64,000 bases of DNA, taken from NCBI GenBank assembly GCA_963805605.1, contig CAWDUX010000001.1:944123-1008122 (forward strand). The letters are read 5' to 3'. Shown here piece by piece: positions 24,916 to 34,338 of the stretch (position 1 is its first letter; every line of letters starts with the position of its first letter). The position numbers and the translations under genes were made by a program. Source of the stretch: Actinocatenispora sp963805605 (lineage in GTDB: Bacteria > Actinomycetota > Actinomycetes > Mycobacteriales > Micromonosporaceae). Under the pieces are notes generated by a model. The model did no database searches, was not told the origin of the DNA, and saw only the letters and a program-made list of their open reading frames with translations.

Positions 24916-27015
24916 ATGGAGTCGTCGACAGAACCGCGGAACACCGCACCGCCCCGGCACCGGAGCATCTTCATCGGCTGGGTTGCGGCCGTCGTGCTCG
25001 GCGGTGGCATCGGCGCCACCATGGCTGTACCGCAACTGCTCGACGCCCTGCCGTCACTGCCACCCGCCTTCTGGCTGCTGACCATCCTCGCCGGTGCGGT
25101 CGACTCCCGACCGTTCTCCCCACCCACCTGGGCAAGCCGGGTCGCCCGGGTATTTCCGTCGGTGTGCTTCGGCTTCACGGTCCTGCTGTTGTGGGGAATG
25201 GGACCGGCCGTGCTGCTCAGCGTGGTCGCAGTACTGGCGTCATCTTGGCGGCTCCGTTCCGCTGCCTGGCGTGGCGCACTGAACATCGCCCAGTACGTCC
25301 TGGCGTACTGGGCGGCAGACCTGATGCTGCACCTGCTGGACAACCACCGGGTCATCGCCTCGAACGGGCCGCGTCAGGCCGTCGCGGCGGTCCTGGCGGC
25401 GCTGGCCTGGTTCCTCGTCAGCCACCTGCTGGTGGCCACCACCGTGTGGCTGAGATTCGGCGGCGGATGGTGGACAACCACGCTGGACACCCTCGCGCAC
25501 GAACTGGTCACCACCGGTGCGCTGCTGCTGCTCGCGCCAGTACTGGCCGGCGCGGTCCGGACCAGTCCGTGGCTGATCGCGTTGATCCTGGTGCCGCTGT
25601 TCGCCGTGTACCACAGCGGCCGGGCCGCCCAGGAGCGTGAGCGCTCGGCCCTGCACGACCCGCTCACCGGACTGGCCAATCGGAAGGCCCTGCAGAACCG
25701 GATCGAGGAGGACATCGCGGGCCGGCCCGCCGGCGACCGGGCACGTCCCGGACCGGTACTGCTCGTCCTCGACCTCGACCGGTTCAAGGAGGTCAACGAC
25801 GCGCTCGGGCACGGTGTCGGGGACCGGTTGCTGGTGGAGGCCGGTCGGCGGTTGCGCGCCAGGTTGCCCACCGATGTACTGGTGGCGCGACTCGGCGGGG
25901 ACGAGTTCGCAGTGGTGCTCGCGGAGGTCTCCGACCTGTCGGTGGCGCTGGCCTTCGCCGAGAAGGTCGCTGCCGTACTCGCCGGCCCGGTGTATCTCGA
26001 CGGCATGCCGCTGGAGGTGGCCGGATCGATCGGTGTCGCGGTCTACCCGGAACACGGATCGGACTTCGACGAACTGCTGCAGCACGCCGATGTGGCGATG
26101 TACGAGGCGAAGGCGCGCAACGACGCGGTGACCGTGTACGCACCGGAGTTCGACCACAACTCGGCCGCCCGGTTGAGCCTGCTCGGCGACCTGCGTCGCA
26201 CCCTGGAACGCCCGGACCGCCCGGAGCTCGGTGAACTGGGGGTCTTCTACCAGCCGCAGGTCGACGTGGAGTCCGGCGCGGTGGTCGGGGTGGAGGCGTT
26301 GCTGCGCTGGCGGCACCCGGAGCACGGCATGGTCGGGCCCGACGAGGTGATCCGCGCCGCCGAACACACCGCGGTGATGCGGTTGCTGACCTACCGGGTC
26401 ATCGACGAGGTAGTCAGCCAGCTGGCCCGGTGGGCGGTGGCCGGGCTGCGCCTGCGGGCGGCGATCAACGTCAGCGTGCGGGACCTGCACACCACCGACC
26501 TGGTCGACTACCTGGCCAGCGAACTGGACAAGCACGGCATCCCGCCGTCCCAGATCGAACTGGAGATCACCGAGGGCGCGTTGATGGCCGATCCGCGCCG
26601 GGTGCTGGCGACCGTACGGCAGCTGGACCGGCTCGGCGTCGGGTTGTCCCTGGACGACTTCGGTACCGGCTACTCCTCGATGCTGCACCTGCGCCGGCTG
26701 CCGCTGTCCGAGGTCAAGATCGACCGGTCCTTCGTGATGGGCATGAGCTCCGACGACGACGATGCGGCGATCGTCCGTTCCATCATCGAACTTGCCGGCG
26801 CCCTCGGGCTGCGGGTGGTGGCCGAGGGAGTCGAGGATGAGCGGACCTGGCGTCGACTGTCCGCCCTCGGCTGCCAGATCGCGCAGGGCTGGTTCTACGC
26901 CCGGCCGATGCCCGGCGCGGAGCTGGCCAGTTGGCTGGCCCGGTACCGGCCGCCTTCGGTGCTGCGCTCCTGCGCCTCCGCGGCGCCGCAGGCCCCCGAC
27001 GCGGCGAACGCCTGA
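24916..27015 (+). CDS. Membrane GGDEF-EAL cyclic-di-GMP enzyme
   Basis: 699 residues. About seven hydrophobic segments in residues 15-235 form an uncharacterised membrane sensor, followed by GGDEF (GGDEF at 327-331, with the substrate motif DLDRFKEVNDALGH) and EAL (VEALLRW with EAL at 460-462; DDFGTGYSSMLHLRRLP; EGVED). Both active sites look complete, so it may make and degrade c-di-GMP. Start is the ATG at 24916 after GCGGAGG. It is not part of the gat operon but is read in the same direction. Confidence 0.92.
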   Translation: MESSTEPRNTAPPRHRSIFIGWVAAVVLGGGIGATMAVPQLLDALPSLPPAFWLLTILAGAVDSRPFSPPTWASRVARVFPSVCFGFTVLLLWGMGPAVLLSVVAVLASSWRLRSAAWRGALNIAQYVLAYWAADLMLHLLDNHRVIASNGPRQAVAAVLAALAWFLVSHLLVATTVWLRFGGGWWTTTLDTLAHELVTTGALLLLAPVLAGAVRTSPWLIALILVPLFAVYHSGRAAQERERSALHDPLTGLANRKALQNRIEEDIAGRPAGDRARPGPVLLVLDLDRFKEVNDALGHGVGDRLLVEAGRRLRARLPTDVLVARLGGDEFAVVLAEVSDLSVALAFAEKVAAVLAGPVYLDGMPLEVAGSIGVAVYPEHGSDFDELLQHADVAMYEAKARNDAVTVYAPEFDHNSAARLSLLGDLRRTLERPDRPELGELGVFYQPQVDVESGAVVGVEALLRWRHPEHGMVGPDEVIRAAEHTAVMRLLTYRVIDEVVSQLARWAVAGLRLRAAINVSVRDLHTTDLVDYLASELDKHGIPPSQIELEITEGALMADPRRVLATVRQLDRLGVGLSLDDFGTGYSSMLHLRRLPLSEVKIDRSFVMGMSSDDDDAAIVRSIIELAGALGLRVVAEGVEDERTWRRLSALGCQIAQGWFYARPMPGAELASWLARYRPPSVLRSCASAAPQAPDAANA

Positions 27016-27188
27016 TCGCGCCCTGACTGGTCGGTCACCGGCGAACGGGCCCGCGCGCAGGGGGAGGCGGTGGGTGCCGATGGTCCGCGCAATAGACTCG
27101 TCTGATCGCTGACCGCGCTGAACCGCCAGTTCAGAGATAGACACAACGACTTCAGACAAGCACATGCTGAGATCCTGAGGAGCCAGTG

Positions 27189-27488
27189 ATGGCCGCCATC
27201 TCCCGCGATGAGGTCGCGCATCTCGCGCATCTCGCGCGGCTCGCCGTGACCGAGGACGAGCTGGACACCTTTGCCGGCCAGTTGGACGAGATCCTGACGT
27301 CGGTGGCCCGCGTCGGTGAGGTCGCCGCGGAGGACATTCCGCCCACCTCGCACGCGGTTCCGCTGACCAACGTGATGCGTCCCGACGAGCCGCGCCCCGG
27401 ACTGAGCCGTGAGGCCGCCCTGTCCGGTGCGCCCGCAGCCGAGAGTGACCGGTTCCGGGTACCGCAGATCCTGGTGGAGGAGGGCTGA
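27189..27488 (+). CDS. gatC: Asp/Glu-tRNA amidotransferase subunit C
   Basis: A 99-residue GatC, the small clamp that holds GatA and GatB together. MAAISRDEVAHLAHLARLAVTEDEL and DEILTSVARVGEVA are typical. Start is the ATG at 27189, seven bases after GAGGAG; a GTG at 27186 is less well spaced. It is the first gene of the gatCAB operon; gatA starts 1 bp after its stop. Confidence 0.95.
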   Translation: MAAISRDEVAHLAHLARLAVTEDELDTFAGQLDEILTSVARVGEVAAEDIPPTSHAVPLTNVMRPDEPRPGLSREAALSGAPAAESDRFRVPQILVEEG

Positions 27489-27489
27489 G

Positions 27490-28989
27490 ATGAGCGAACT
27501 GACCAGGCGTACCGCCGAGGAACTCGGCGCAGCGATCGCGGCCCGTGAGGTGTCCGCGGTCGAGGTGACCCGGGCCCATCTGGACCGGATCGCCGCCGTG
27601 GACGGTGCCGTGCACGCCTTCCTGCACGTGGCCGCCGACGCCGCCGTCGAACAGGCGGCCGAGGTGGACCGTCGGCTGGACGCCGGCGAGAAGCTCGGCC
27701 CGTTGGCTGGTGTGCCGATCGCGGTCAAGGACGTGGTCGTCACCGAGGGCATGCCGACCACCGCGGGGTCGAAGATCCTGGAAGGCTGGGTCCCGCCGTA
27801 CGACGCGACCCTGGTACGGCGGTTGCGCGAGGCGGGCCTCGTCATCCTCGGCAAGACCAACATGGACGAGTTCGCGATGGGCTCCTCCACCGAATACTCC
27901 GCCTACGGGCCGACCCATAACCCGTGGGACCTCGGCCGGATCCCGGGTGGCTCCGGAGGCGGCAGCGCCGCGGCGGTCGCGGCCCGCGAGGCGCCGTTGG
28001 CGATCGGTACCGACACCGGTGGCTCGATCCGCCAGCCCGGTGCGGTGACCGGCACGGTCGGCGCCAAACCCACCTACGGCGGGGTGTCCCGCTACGGGCT
28101 GATCGCGTTCTCCTCGTCGCTGGACCAGGCCGGCCCGGTGACCCGCACGGTCACCGACGCCGCGCTGCTGCACGAGGTGATCGGTGGGCACGACCCGCAC
28201 GACTCCACCAGCATCGACGCGCCGCTGCCGGCGGTGGCGGCAGCAGCCCGCCAGGGTGCCGGCGGCGACCTGACGGGTATGAAGGTCGGCGTGGTACGCC
28301 AGTTCTCCGGCGAGGGTGCCGAGGCCGGGGTGCTCGCCGCCTTCGAGGCCGCGGTCGCCACGCTGACCAAGCTGGGCGCCGAGGTCGTCGAGGTCAGCTG
28401 CCCGCACTTCGAGTACGCACTGCCGGCCTACTACCTGATCGCGCCGAGCGAATGCTCCTCCAACCTGGCCCGTTTCGACGGCGTCCGCTACGGCGTGCGT
28501 GCCGGTGACGACGGCACCCGTTCCATGGAGGAGGTCATGTCGCTCACCCGGGAGCGGGGGTTCGGTCCGGAGGTGAAGCGGCGCGTCATGCTCGGCACGT
28601 ACGCGCTGTCCGCCGGCTACTACGACGCCTACTACGGCCAGGCACAGAAGGTACGTACGCTGATCACCCGCGACTTCACCGCGGCGTTCGAACAGGTGGA
28701 CGTGCTGGCCGCACCGACGACACCGTTCGTGGCGTTCCCGTTCGGTTCCCGTACCGCCGACCCGGTGGCGATGTACCTGGCCGACCTGTTCACCATCCCG
28801 TCCAATCTGTCCGGGGGTCCGGCCATCTCCGTCCCTTGTGGATTGTCGGAGGGCCTGCCGGTCGGCCTGCAGATCATGGCACCGACCATGGCCGACGACC
28901 GGATGTACCGGGTGGCCGCCGCACTGGAGTCCACTCAGGAGTCCCGACTGGCCGACCAGGCCCCGGATCTCGCGGAGGTTGACCGATGA
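27490..28989 (+). CDS. gatA: Asp/Glu-tRNA amidotransferase subunit A
   Basis: A 499-residue amidase-signature protein that releases ammonia from glutamine. The Ser-cisSer-Lys triad is in IAVKDVVVTEG (Lys), IPGGSGGGSAAAVA (cis-Ser) and TDTGGSIRQP (nucleophile Ser). The ammonia is used by GatB to convert Glu-tRNA(Gln) to Gln-tRNA(Gln). Start is the ATG at 27490, right after the gatC stop. Its stop overlaps the gatB start (ATGA). No pfkA lies between gatA and gatB, unlike in M. tuberculosis. Confidence 0.97.
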   Translation: MSELTRRTAEELGAAIAAREVSAVEVTRAHLDRIAAVDGAVHAFLHVAADAAVEQAAEVDRRLDAGEKLGPLAGVPIAVKDVVVTEGMPTTAGSKILEGWVPPYDATLVRRLREAGLVILGKTNMDEFAMGSSTEYSAYGPTHNPWDLGRIPGGSGGGSAAAVAAREAPLAIGTDTGGSIRQPGAVTGTVGAKPTYGGVSRYGLIAFSSSLDQAGPVTRTVTDAALLHEVIGGHDPHDSTSIDAPLPAVAAAARQGAGGDLTGMKVGVVRQFSGEGAEAGVLAAFEAAVATLTKLGAEVVEVSCPHFEYALPAYYLIAPSECSSNLARFDGVRYGVRAGDDGTRSMEEVMSLTRERGFGPEVKRRVMLGTYALSAGYYDAYYGQAQKVRTLITRDFTAAFEQVDVLAAPTTPFVAFPFGSRTADPVAMYLADLFTIPSNLSGGPAISVPCGLSEGLPVGLQIMAPTMADDRMYRVAAALESTQESRLADQAPDLAEVDR

Positions 28990-30494
28990 GCGTCGAGACC
29001 ATGGACGGCGTCGCCGACGTACTGACCCGCTACGAGCCGGTGCTGGGACTGGAGGTGCACGTCGAGCTGGGCACCCGTACGAAGATGTTCTGCGCCTGCT
29101 CCACCACCTTCGGTGCCCCGGTCAACACCCAGGTCTGCCCGGTCTGCCTGGGTCTGCCCGGTGCGCTGCCGGTGGTCAACGAGATCGGGGTGGAGTCGGC
29201 GATCCGGATCGGCCTGGCGCTGGGCTGCGACATCGCGCAGTGGTGCCGGTTCGCCCGCAAGAACTACTTCTACCCGGACATGCCGAAGAACTTCCAGACC
29301 AGCCAGTACGACGAGCCGATCTGCTTCGAGGGTCACCTCGACATCGAGGTGGAGGGCAGGACCGTACGGGTCGGCATCGAGCGGGCGCACATGGAGGAGG
29401 ACACCGGTAAGTCCTCCCACGTGGGCGGCAGCACCGGCCGTATCCACGGCGCCACCCACTCGCTGGTCGACTTCAACCGGGCCGGCATCCCCCTGGTGGA
29501 GATCGTCACCAAGCCGATCGTCGGTACCGGCGCCGAAGCGTCGGCGGTGGCCCGCGCGTACGTGGCGGCGATCCGCGACATCGTCCGGGCGCTCGGCGTC
29601 TCGGACGCCCGGATGGACCAGGGTTCGGTACGCGCCGACGTGAACGTGTCGCTGATGCCGATCGGCGCGACCGAGTTCGGTACCCGGACCGAGACCAAGA
29701 ACGTCAACTCGCTGCGCAGCGTGGAACGCACGGTCCGGTACGAGATGGTGCGGCAGGCCGAGATCCTCGACGCGGGCGGCCGGATCGTGCAGGAGACCCG
29801 GCACTTCAACGAGGACACCGGCGCCACGATGGGCGGCCGGACCAAGGAGACCGCGACCGACTACCGGTACTTCCCGGAGCCCGATCTGGTGCCGATCGCG
29901 CCGGACCCGGCCTGGGTGGCGTCGCTGCGGGCCGGTCTGCCCGAGCTGCCGGCGGCCCGCCGCGCGCGGCTGCGTACCGAATGGGGACTGTCCGAATCGG
30001 ACATGCAGTCGATCGACAATGCGGGCGCGTTCGACCTGATCGAGCAGACCGTCGCGGCCGGTGCCGGTCCCGAGGCGGCCCGCAAGTGGTGGCTGGGCGA
30101 GCTGTCGCGGGTGGCCAACGAGTCCACTGCGGAGCTTGTGGCGCTGCCGGTGACTCCCGTGCAGGTGGCACAGCTGCAGGCGCTGGTGGATGCCGGCCGG
30201 CTCAACGACAAGCTGGCCCGCACCGTGCTGGCCGGGGTGCTGGCCGGCGAGGGCTCGCCCGAGCAGGTGATGCGGGAACGCAACCTGGAGGTCATGTCCG
30301 ACACCGGGGCGCTGGGCGCCGCGGTGGACGAGGCGATCGCCGGCAACCCGGCCATCTCCGAGAAGATCCGGTCCGGCAAGGTCGCCGCGGCGGGTGTACT
30401 GGTGGGGGCGGTCATGAAGACCACCCGCGGCCAGGCCGACGCGAAGACCGTACGCGGACTGATCCTGGAACGTCTCGGCGTCCAGGAGAACTGA
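28986..30494 (+). CDS. gatB: Asp/Glu-tRNA amidotransferase subunit B
   Basis: A 502-residue GatB, the kinase-amidotransferase subunit that phosphorylates the Glu of mischarged tRNA and aminates it. LGLEVHVELGTRTKMFC opens the catalytic cradle; the signature DFNRAGIPLVEIVT and the C-terminal helical and YqeY tail (LIEQTVAAGAG ... GAVMKTTRGQADAK) are present. Start ATG at 28986 overlaps the gatA stop by 4 bp. A terminator follows. Confidence 0.97.
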   Translation: MSVETMDGVADVLTRYEPVLGLEVHVELGTRTKMFCACSTTFGAPVNTQVCPVCLGLPGALPVVNEIGVESAIRIGLALGCDIAQWCRFARKNYFYPDMPKNFQTSQYDEPICFEGHLDIEVEGRTVRVGIERAHMEEDTGKSSHVGGSTGRIHGATHSLVDFNRAGIPLVEIVTKPIVGTGAEASAVARAYVAAIRDIVRALGVSDARMDQGSVRADVNVSLMPIGATEFGTRTETKNVNSLRSVERTVRYEMVRQAEILDAGGRIVQETRHFNEDTGATMGGRTKETATDYRYFPEPDLVPIAPDPAWVASLRAGLPELPAARRARLRTEWGLSESDMQSIDNAGAFDLIEQTVAAGAGPEAARKWWLGELSRVANESTAELVALPVTPVQVAQLQALVDAGRLNDKLARTVLAGVLAGEGSPEQVMRERNLEVMSDTGALGAAVDEAIAGNPAISEKIRSGKVAAAGVLVGAVMKTTRGQADAKTVRGLILERLGVQEN

Positions 30495-30503
30495 CCGGCA
30501 GCC

Positions 30504-30536
30504 GTCCGGTGGGCTCGTCTGAACGGCCCGCCGGAC
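30504..30536. terminator. Bidirectional terminator after gatB
   Basis: An 11-bp stem (30504-30514 with 30526-30536, one G-U pair) around an 11-nt loop, in the 50-bp gap between the converging gatB and phosphoesterase genes. Confidence 0.6.
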
Positions 30537-30544
30537 GACTCCGC

Positions 30545-32182
30545 TCAGCGACGGCGGGAACTGGGTGACGGGCTGACGGTCGCCGACGGCGAGCCGGAAC
30601 CCGAGGGTGACTCACCCGGTTTCGGCGTCCGTTCGCCCACCAGGTGGCGCTGCAGTGTCACCTCGGAGCGGCCGGTGCCGCCGACGGTGATGTCGTCGTA
30701 GGCCTTCAGGTCGTGCTCGGCGGAGAAGTACAGCACCGACAGGTCCATCGGGGTCGGTTCCTTGGGCTCCAGCCCGCGCAGCCCGGCGGCACCCGTTGAT
30801 CCCTGCACCATCAGCGTGGTGTTGTCGGACAGCTTCTTGATCTCCCGGCGGTGCAGGTGACCGGCCAGCACCAGCGGCGTCGTGTCGGCCAGCGGTGGTG
30901 CCGCGCCCGGATCGTGTACCAGCGCGACGTCCACCGGCTTCTTCGGATGCTCACCGTTGTAGCCGGTGATCGTGCCGGCCAGTTGCATCCCGGAGTCGAG
31001 TACCTTCTGGTCGCGCGGTTCGGGCGCCTTCGGGTCGGCCGGCTCGGTCTTCTTGTCCGGGGTGAACCGGGGGTCGCCGATACCGGCGAAGGTGATACCC
31101 CGGACGGTCCGTACCTGGTTCTCCAGTACGATCGCGCCCTGCTTGGCGACCGCCTTGGCGGTGGCCTGTGAGTCATGGTTGCCGCGCACGTACACGTACG
31201 GCACCGGAACCTTCCTGATGTTGGCCAGGTAGGCGTCCTCCTGCTTGGAACCCCAGTCCACGATGTCGCCGGTGTCCACCACCAGGTCGATGTTGTACTG
31301 CTTGACCACCGTCTCGACCACACCCCACGCGGACGGGTTGAGGTGCATGTCGGAGATGTGCAGTACCCGTACGGTGCCTTCGCTGGGCTCGTACACCGGC
31401 AGGTTGGACACCGTGCCGTAGATCTTGGCCACGTTGTCGACCAGCCGCTGCAGTTCCTGGGAGTACTGGCCGTAGTTGTTGACGATGCTGCGGGCGTCAC
31501 CGACCACGGCCGGTGCCATCGTCAGCAGGCCCTCGTAGCGTGGTTCCTCGATCGATTCGGGCCGGAATGTGGTGGCGGTGGACAGTGCCGTGGCGCCCAG
31601 CAGCAGCACGCTCATTCCGCCGGCCACCGCGACCCGCCGGAACCGTCGGAACACCAGCGCGTTGAGTACCAGGGCACCGAGCAGCATCGACAGGCCTGCC
31701 TGTATCGCCAGTGAGGTCAGCCCGTCCTTCAGGTCCGAGATGGCGTGCTGGCTGGCCAGCTGGATCCCGCCCGGATCGCTGACCAGCGCCTCGGCCCGCT
31801 TGCGGTCCAGGGAGCCGAGGTTGACCGTCAGATGCAGCGGGCCCGCATGACTGTCCAGCGACAGCGAGCCCAGAGGCGGGATCTGTACCTGGGTGCCGCC
31901 ACTCATGCTCGGGGTCACGGCCAGGTGCGCGCGGAACGGTCCCACGTCGGCGGCGCTCTGGCCACCGAGCAGCAACCCACCGGTCATCCCGAGCACGGTG
32001 ACCAGCAGCACCAGCAGGTAGCGCCCGGTGATCCGGGTGGGCCGGCTACGCAGTACGATCCCCGCCCGTCGAGCGGCGCCCCGGGCAACGGCCATGCTGC
32101 GGGGAGGTGCTGTGGGAGCGGACCCGTCGTCGGCATCCGCCGTGCTGTGCTGCTCGGCTGGCCGATCGGGCTCGTTCGTCAC
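30545..32182 (-). CDS. Membrane-anchored metallophosphoesterase
   Basis: 545 residues. A basic cytoplasmic start, a membrane helix (LLVLLVTVLGMTGGLLLG), an extracytoplasmic stretch and a second hydrophobic region (about 155-210) precede a calcineurin-like phosphoesterase domain. Its metal motifs are ISDMHLNPS, VDTGDIVDWG, RGNHDSQ and LAGHLHRRE. The tail is Ser/Pro-rich. Start is the GTG at 32182 with GGAG upstream. The domain probably faces outside the membrane; substrate unknown. Confidence 0.9.
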   Translation of the reverse strand: MTNEPDRPAEQHSTADADDGSAPTAPPRSMAVARGAARRAGIVLRSRPTRITGRYLLVLLVTVLGMTGGLLLGGQSAADVGPFRAHLAVTPSMSGGTQVQIPPLGSLSLDSHAGPLHLTVNLGSLDRKRAEALVSDPGGIQLASQHAISDLKDGLTSLAIQAGLSMLLGALVLNALVFRRFRRVAVAGGMSVLLLGATALSTATTFRPESIEEPRYEGLLTMAPAVVGDARSIVNNYGQYSQELQRLVDNVAKIYGTVSNLPVYEPSEGTVRVLHISDMHLNPSAWGVVETVVKQYNIDLVVDTGDIVDWGSKQEDAYLANIRKVPVPYVYVRGNHDSQATAKAVAKQGAIVLENQVRTVRGITFAGIGDPRFTPDKKTEPADPKAPEPRDQKVLDSGMQLAGTITGYNGEHPKKPVDVALVHDPGAAPPLADTTPLVLAGHLHRREIKKLSDNTTLMVQGSTGAAGLRGLEPKEPTPMDLSVLYFSAEHDLKAYDDITVGGTGRSEVTLQRHLVGERTPKPGESPSGSGSPSATVSPSPSSRRR

Positions 32183-32400
32183 GCTGCGCTCCAAGTCTTG
32201 ACGGGGGATGAGCGGGCCGCCGCCACACAGGGCCATCGGTGCCTGCGGCGGCCGGGGCGGGCCGCGCGGTGCCGGGTCGACGGCTCGTGGTTGTCGGGCC
32301 GGTCCATCATCCCTCGGCCGGTGTCCGCAGCGCGCGGCGAACAGACTCTGACCTTTGGTCGGTGTGGCGCAGGTAACCGTTGTGGCTCACACCGGCGTGG

Positions 32401-33567
32401 TCAGGCCTTGTCGATCCGGTTCCCGCCGGACACCACGATCCGCAGGATGCGGTCGTCGTCGGCGACCGGTGTGCCCCGACCGTCCTTGTTGGAGGTACTG
32501 ACCCACAATGTCCCGTCCGGCGCGGCGATCGCCGCCCGCAGTCGGCCGAACTTGTTGTCCAGGGTGTGCTGCGGCGCGCCGAGTACCCCACCCTTGCCAT
32601 CCAACTGGAGTAGCCAGACACGCTTGCCGGCCAGACAGCTGGTGAGCAGGATGTTGCCGGAGATCGCCGCCCCGCTGCAGGACGCCTCGGACGGCTTCCA
32701 GGTCTGCAGCGGGTTGGTGTAGCGGGAATCCTTGCCGGTGCCCTCCACCTTCGGCCAGCCGTAGTTGCGGCCCGGGCGGATCAGGTTCACCTCGTCGAAA
32801 CGGTTCTGCCCGAATTCGGTGGCGTAGAGGCGCTTCTTCCGGTCCCAGGCCAGCCCCTGCACGTTGCGGTGCCCGTAGGAGTAGACCAGCGAGCTGCCGA
32901 AAGGGTTACCGGGCGCGGCCTTGCCATCGGTGGTCATCCGGAGGATCTTGCCGCCCAGGCTGGACTTGTCCTGTGCCGCCGACGTGTTGGTCGCGTCGCC
33001 GGTGCCGGCGTACAGGTCGCCGTCCGGACCGAATGCCAGGGCGCCACCGTTGTGCACGCTGGAGTGCGGTATCCCGGTGACGATCGGCTTCGGCGTGCCG
33101 CCCAGCGTCAACTTCGCGATCCGGTTGTCCTTGCTGGTCGAGTAGTAGATGAAGATCGTCTTGTCGGTCTGGTATTTCGGTGAGACCGCGATGCCCAGCA
33201 GGCCACCCTCTCCGTCGGCCTTCGCCTGCGAGATGGTCTGCACCTTGGTCGGCTTCGCGTTGTCGCGCCCGAGCTTGAGGATCGTACGGGTGTCGCGCTG
33301 CGTCACCAGTGGGGTGCCGTCCGGCAGGAAGGCGATCCCCCACGGTACGTCGAGGTTCTTCGCCACCACCTGTACGGACACGCCGCCGTCGTCGTCCGAC
33401 GAGGTGGAGGGACTGGGCAGCTTGGGTGGCGTACCGTCCTGGGACTCGTCCGGTGGGCCGAAGGAGCAGCCGCTGGCGGCCAGGAAGGTCAGCAGGCCGG
33501 CCGTACCGGCAGCCAGTAGCCATCGGCGGATCAGCGGGCTCCGGGAGGAGGCGAGGTGGGTGCGCAC
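32401..33567 (-). CDS. PQQ-dependent sugar dehydrogenase-like lipoprotein (LppZ-type)
   Basis: 388 residues. A basic start and hydrophobic signal end in the lipobox LAASGCS, so it is an exported lipoprotein. The mature part is a glucose/sorbosone dehydrogenase beta-propeller: LDVPWGIAFLPDG, GGLLGIAVSPKY, SVHNGGALAFGPDGDLYAGTGD, SYGHRNVQGLAWD, PGRNYGWPKVEG. In M. tuberculosis the lipoprotein LppZ (Rv3006) sits at the same place. Whether PQQ is bound is unproven. Start is the GTG at 33567; an ATG at 33609 would add 14 residues. Confidence 0.88.
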   Translation of the reverse strand: MRTHLASSRSPLIRRWLLAAGTAGLLTFLAASGCSFGPPDESQDGTPPKLPSPSTSSDDDGGVSVQVVAKNLDVPWGIAFLPDGTPLVTQRDTRTILKLGRDNAKPTKVQTISQAKADGEGGLLGIAVSPKYQTDKTIFIYYSTSKDNRIAKLTLGGTPKPIVTGIPHSSVHNGGALAFGPDGDLYAGTGDATNTSAAQDKSSLGGKILRMTTDGKAAPGNPFGSSLVYSYGHRNVQGLAWDRKKRLYATEFGQNRFDEVNLIRPGRNYGWPKVEGTGKDSRYTNPLQTWKPSEASCSGAAISGNILLTSCLAGKRVWLLQLDGKGGVLGAPQHTLDNKFGRLRAAIAAPDGTLWVSTSNKDGRGTPVADDDRILRIVVSGGNRIDKA

Positions 33568-33650
33568 CGTCCCAGCGTAGGAGGTCGGACCGAGCGGACC
33601 GTACGGCACCGGGCACCAGCCACCAGGGAGGCGACCTCCGGACCTGGAGT

Positions 33651-34058
33651 TCAGCTGTGCTGCGGACGGCTCCGTTCCGGCTCCGGCTCAGCGGTGTGGG
33701 ACAGATTCAGGCCGACCGCGTCGGCGAGGACCGGTACCCGGGTGCCCGGGACGGCCGGCAGCCACAGCGCACGGTCGTCGGTCAGCACCACCCGGACCCG
33801 GCGTCGGGTGATCGTGAACCCCTGGATCTGGGCCCGTTCGATGCGTCGGGAACCCAGTGCCCAGCGCACCACGAGCGCGCCGTCGCGTACGTCCACCCCG
33901 GCACGCCACCCCCAGAGCAGCACAGCCAGCGGGATGAGCAGGACAAACGCCAGATACCACCGGGCCGCGGCGAACGGCACCGTGCCACAGAGCGCGATGA
34001 AGGCCGCGATCGCGAGTGCCGCGTTGTACCGGAACTTCGCCGTCACCTCGTGTGCCAC
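33651..34058 (-). CDS. PH-domain membrane protein (CFP6-type)
   Basis: 135 residues. Two hydrophobic helices at about 12-50 are followed by a bacterial PH domain of the low-molecular-weight antigen CFP6 type: GALVVRWALGSRRIERAQIQGF, RRVRVVLTDDRALWLPAV. CFP6 (Rv3004) lies between the lipoprotein and ilvB in mycobacteria too. Start is the GTG at 34058. Function unknown. Confidence 0.82.
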   Translation of the reverse strand: MAHEVTAKFRYNAALAIAAFIALCGTVPFAAARWYLAFVLLIPLAVLLWGWRAGVDVRDGALVVRWALGSRRIERAQIQGFTITRRRVRVVLTDDRALWLPAVPGTRVPVLADAVGLNLSHTAEPEPERSRPQHS

Positions 34059-34338
34059 CCGCCCATCGTCGCACTGGGGTGTGTGCGACCGACAGCCGGC
34101 CTGAGCGCCGTCGGCGCCGAAAGTCGGTAGGTCTGTCCGGCATCCGGACGAAACCCCGGCGGCGTTCGGTCGTTGTGCTCGGTGTTGGCGGATCTCACCC
34201 GATCGGGAAGAAGCGATCGGGGAGTGTCATTCGCAGTGCCCGAGAGGTGGGGTGCCCGGAAGGTTCCCGGCGCGGCCGGGCTCCGGCCGGCAGCCCGGGT
34301 GATGAGCACACCGTTCACGCGGGGGAGGATCGTGGTAC

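Noticed and set aside
25240..28407. Open frame of over 1000 codons on the minus strand opposite the GGDEF-EAL, gatC and gatA genes
   Set aside because: It is a shadow frame produced by GC-rich codons; the product is Arg/Gly/His-rich and the opposite genes are certain.
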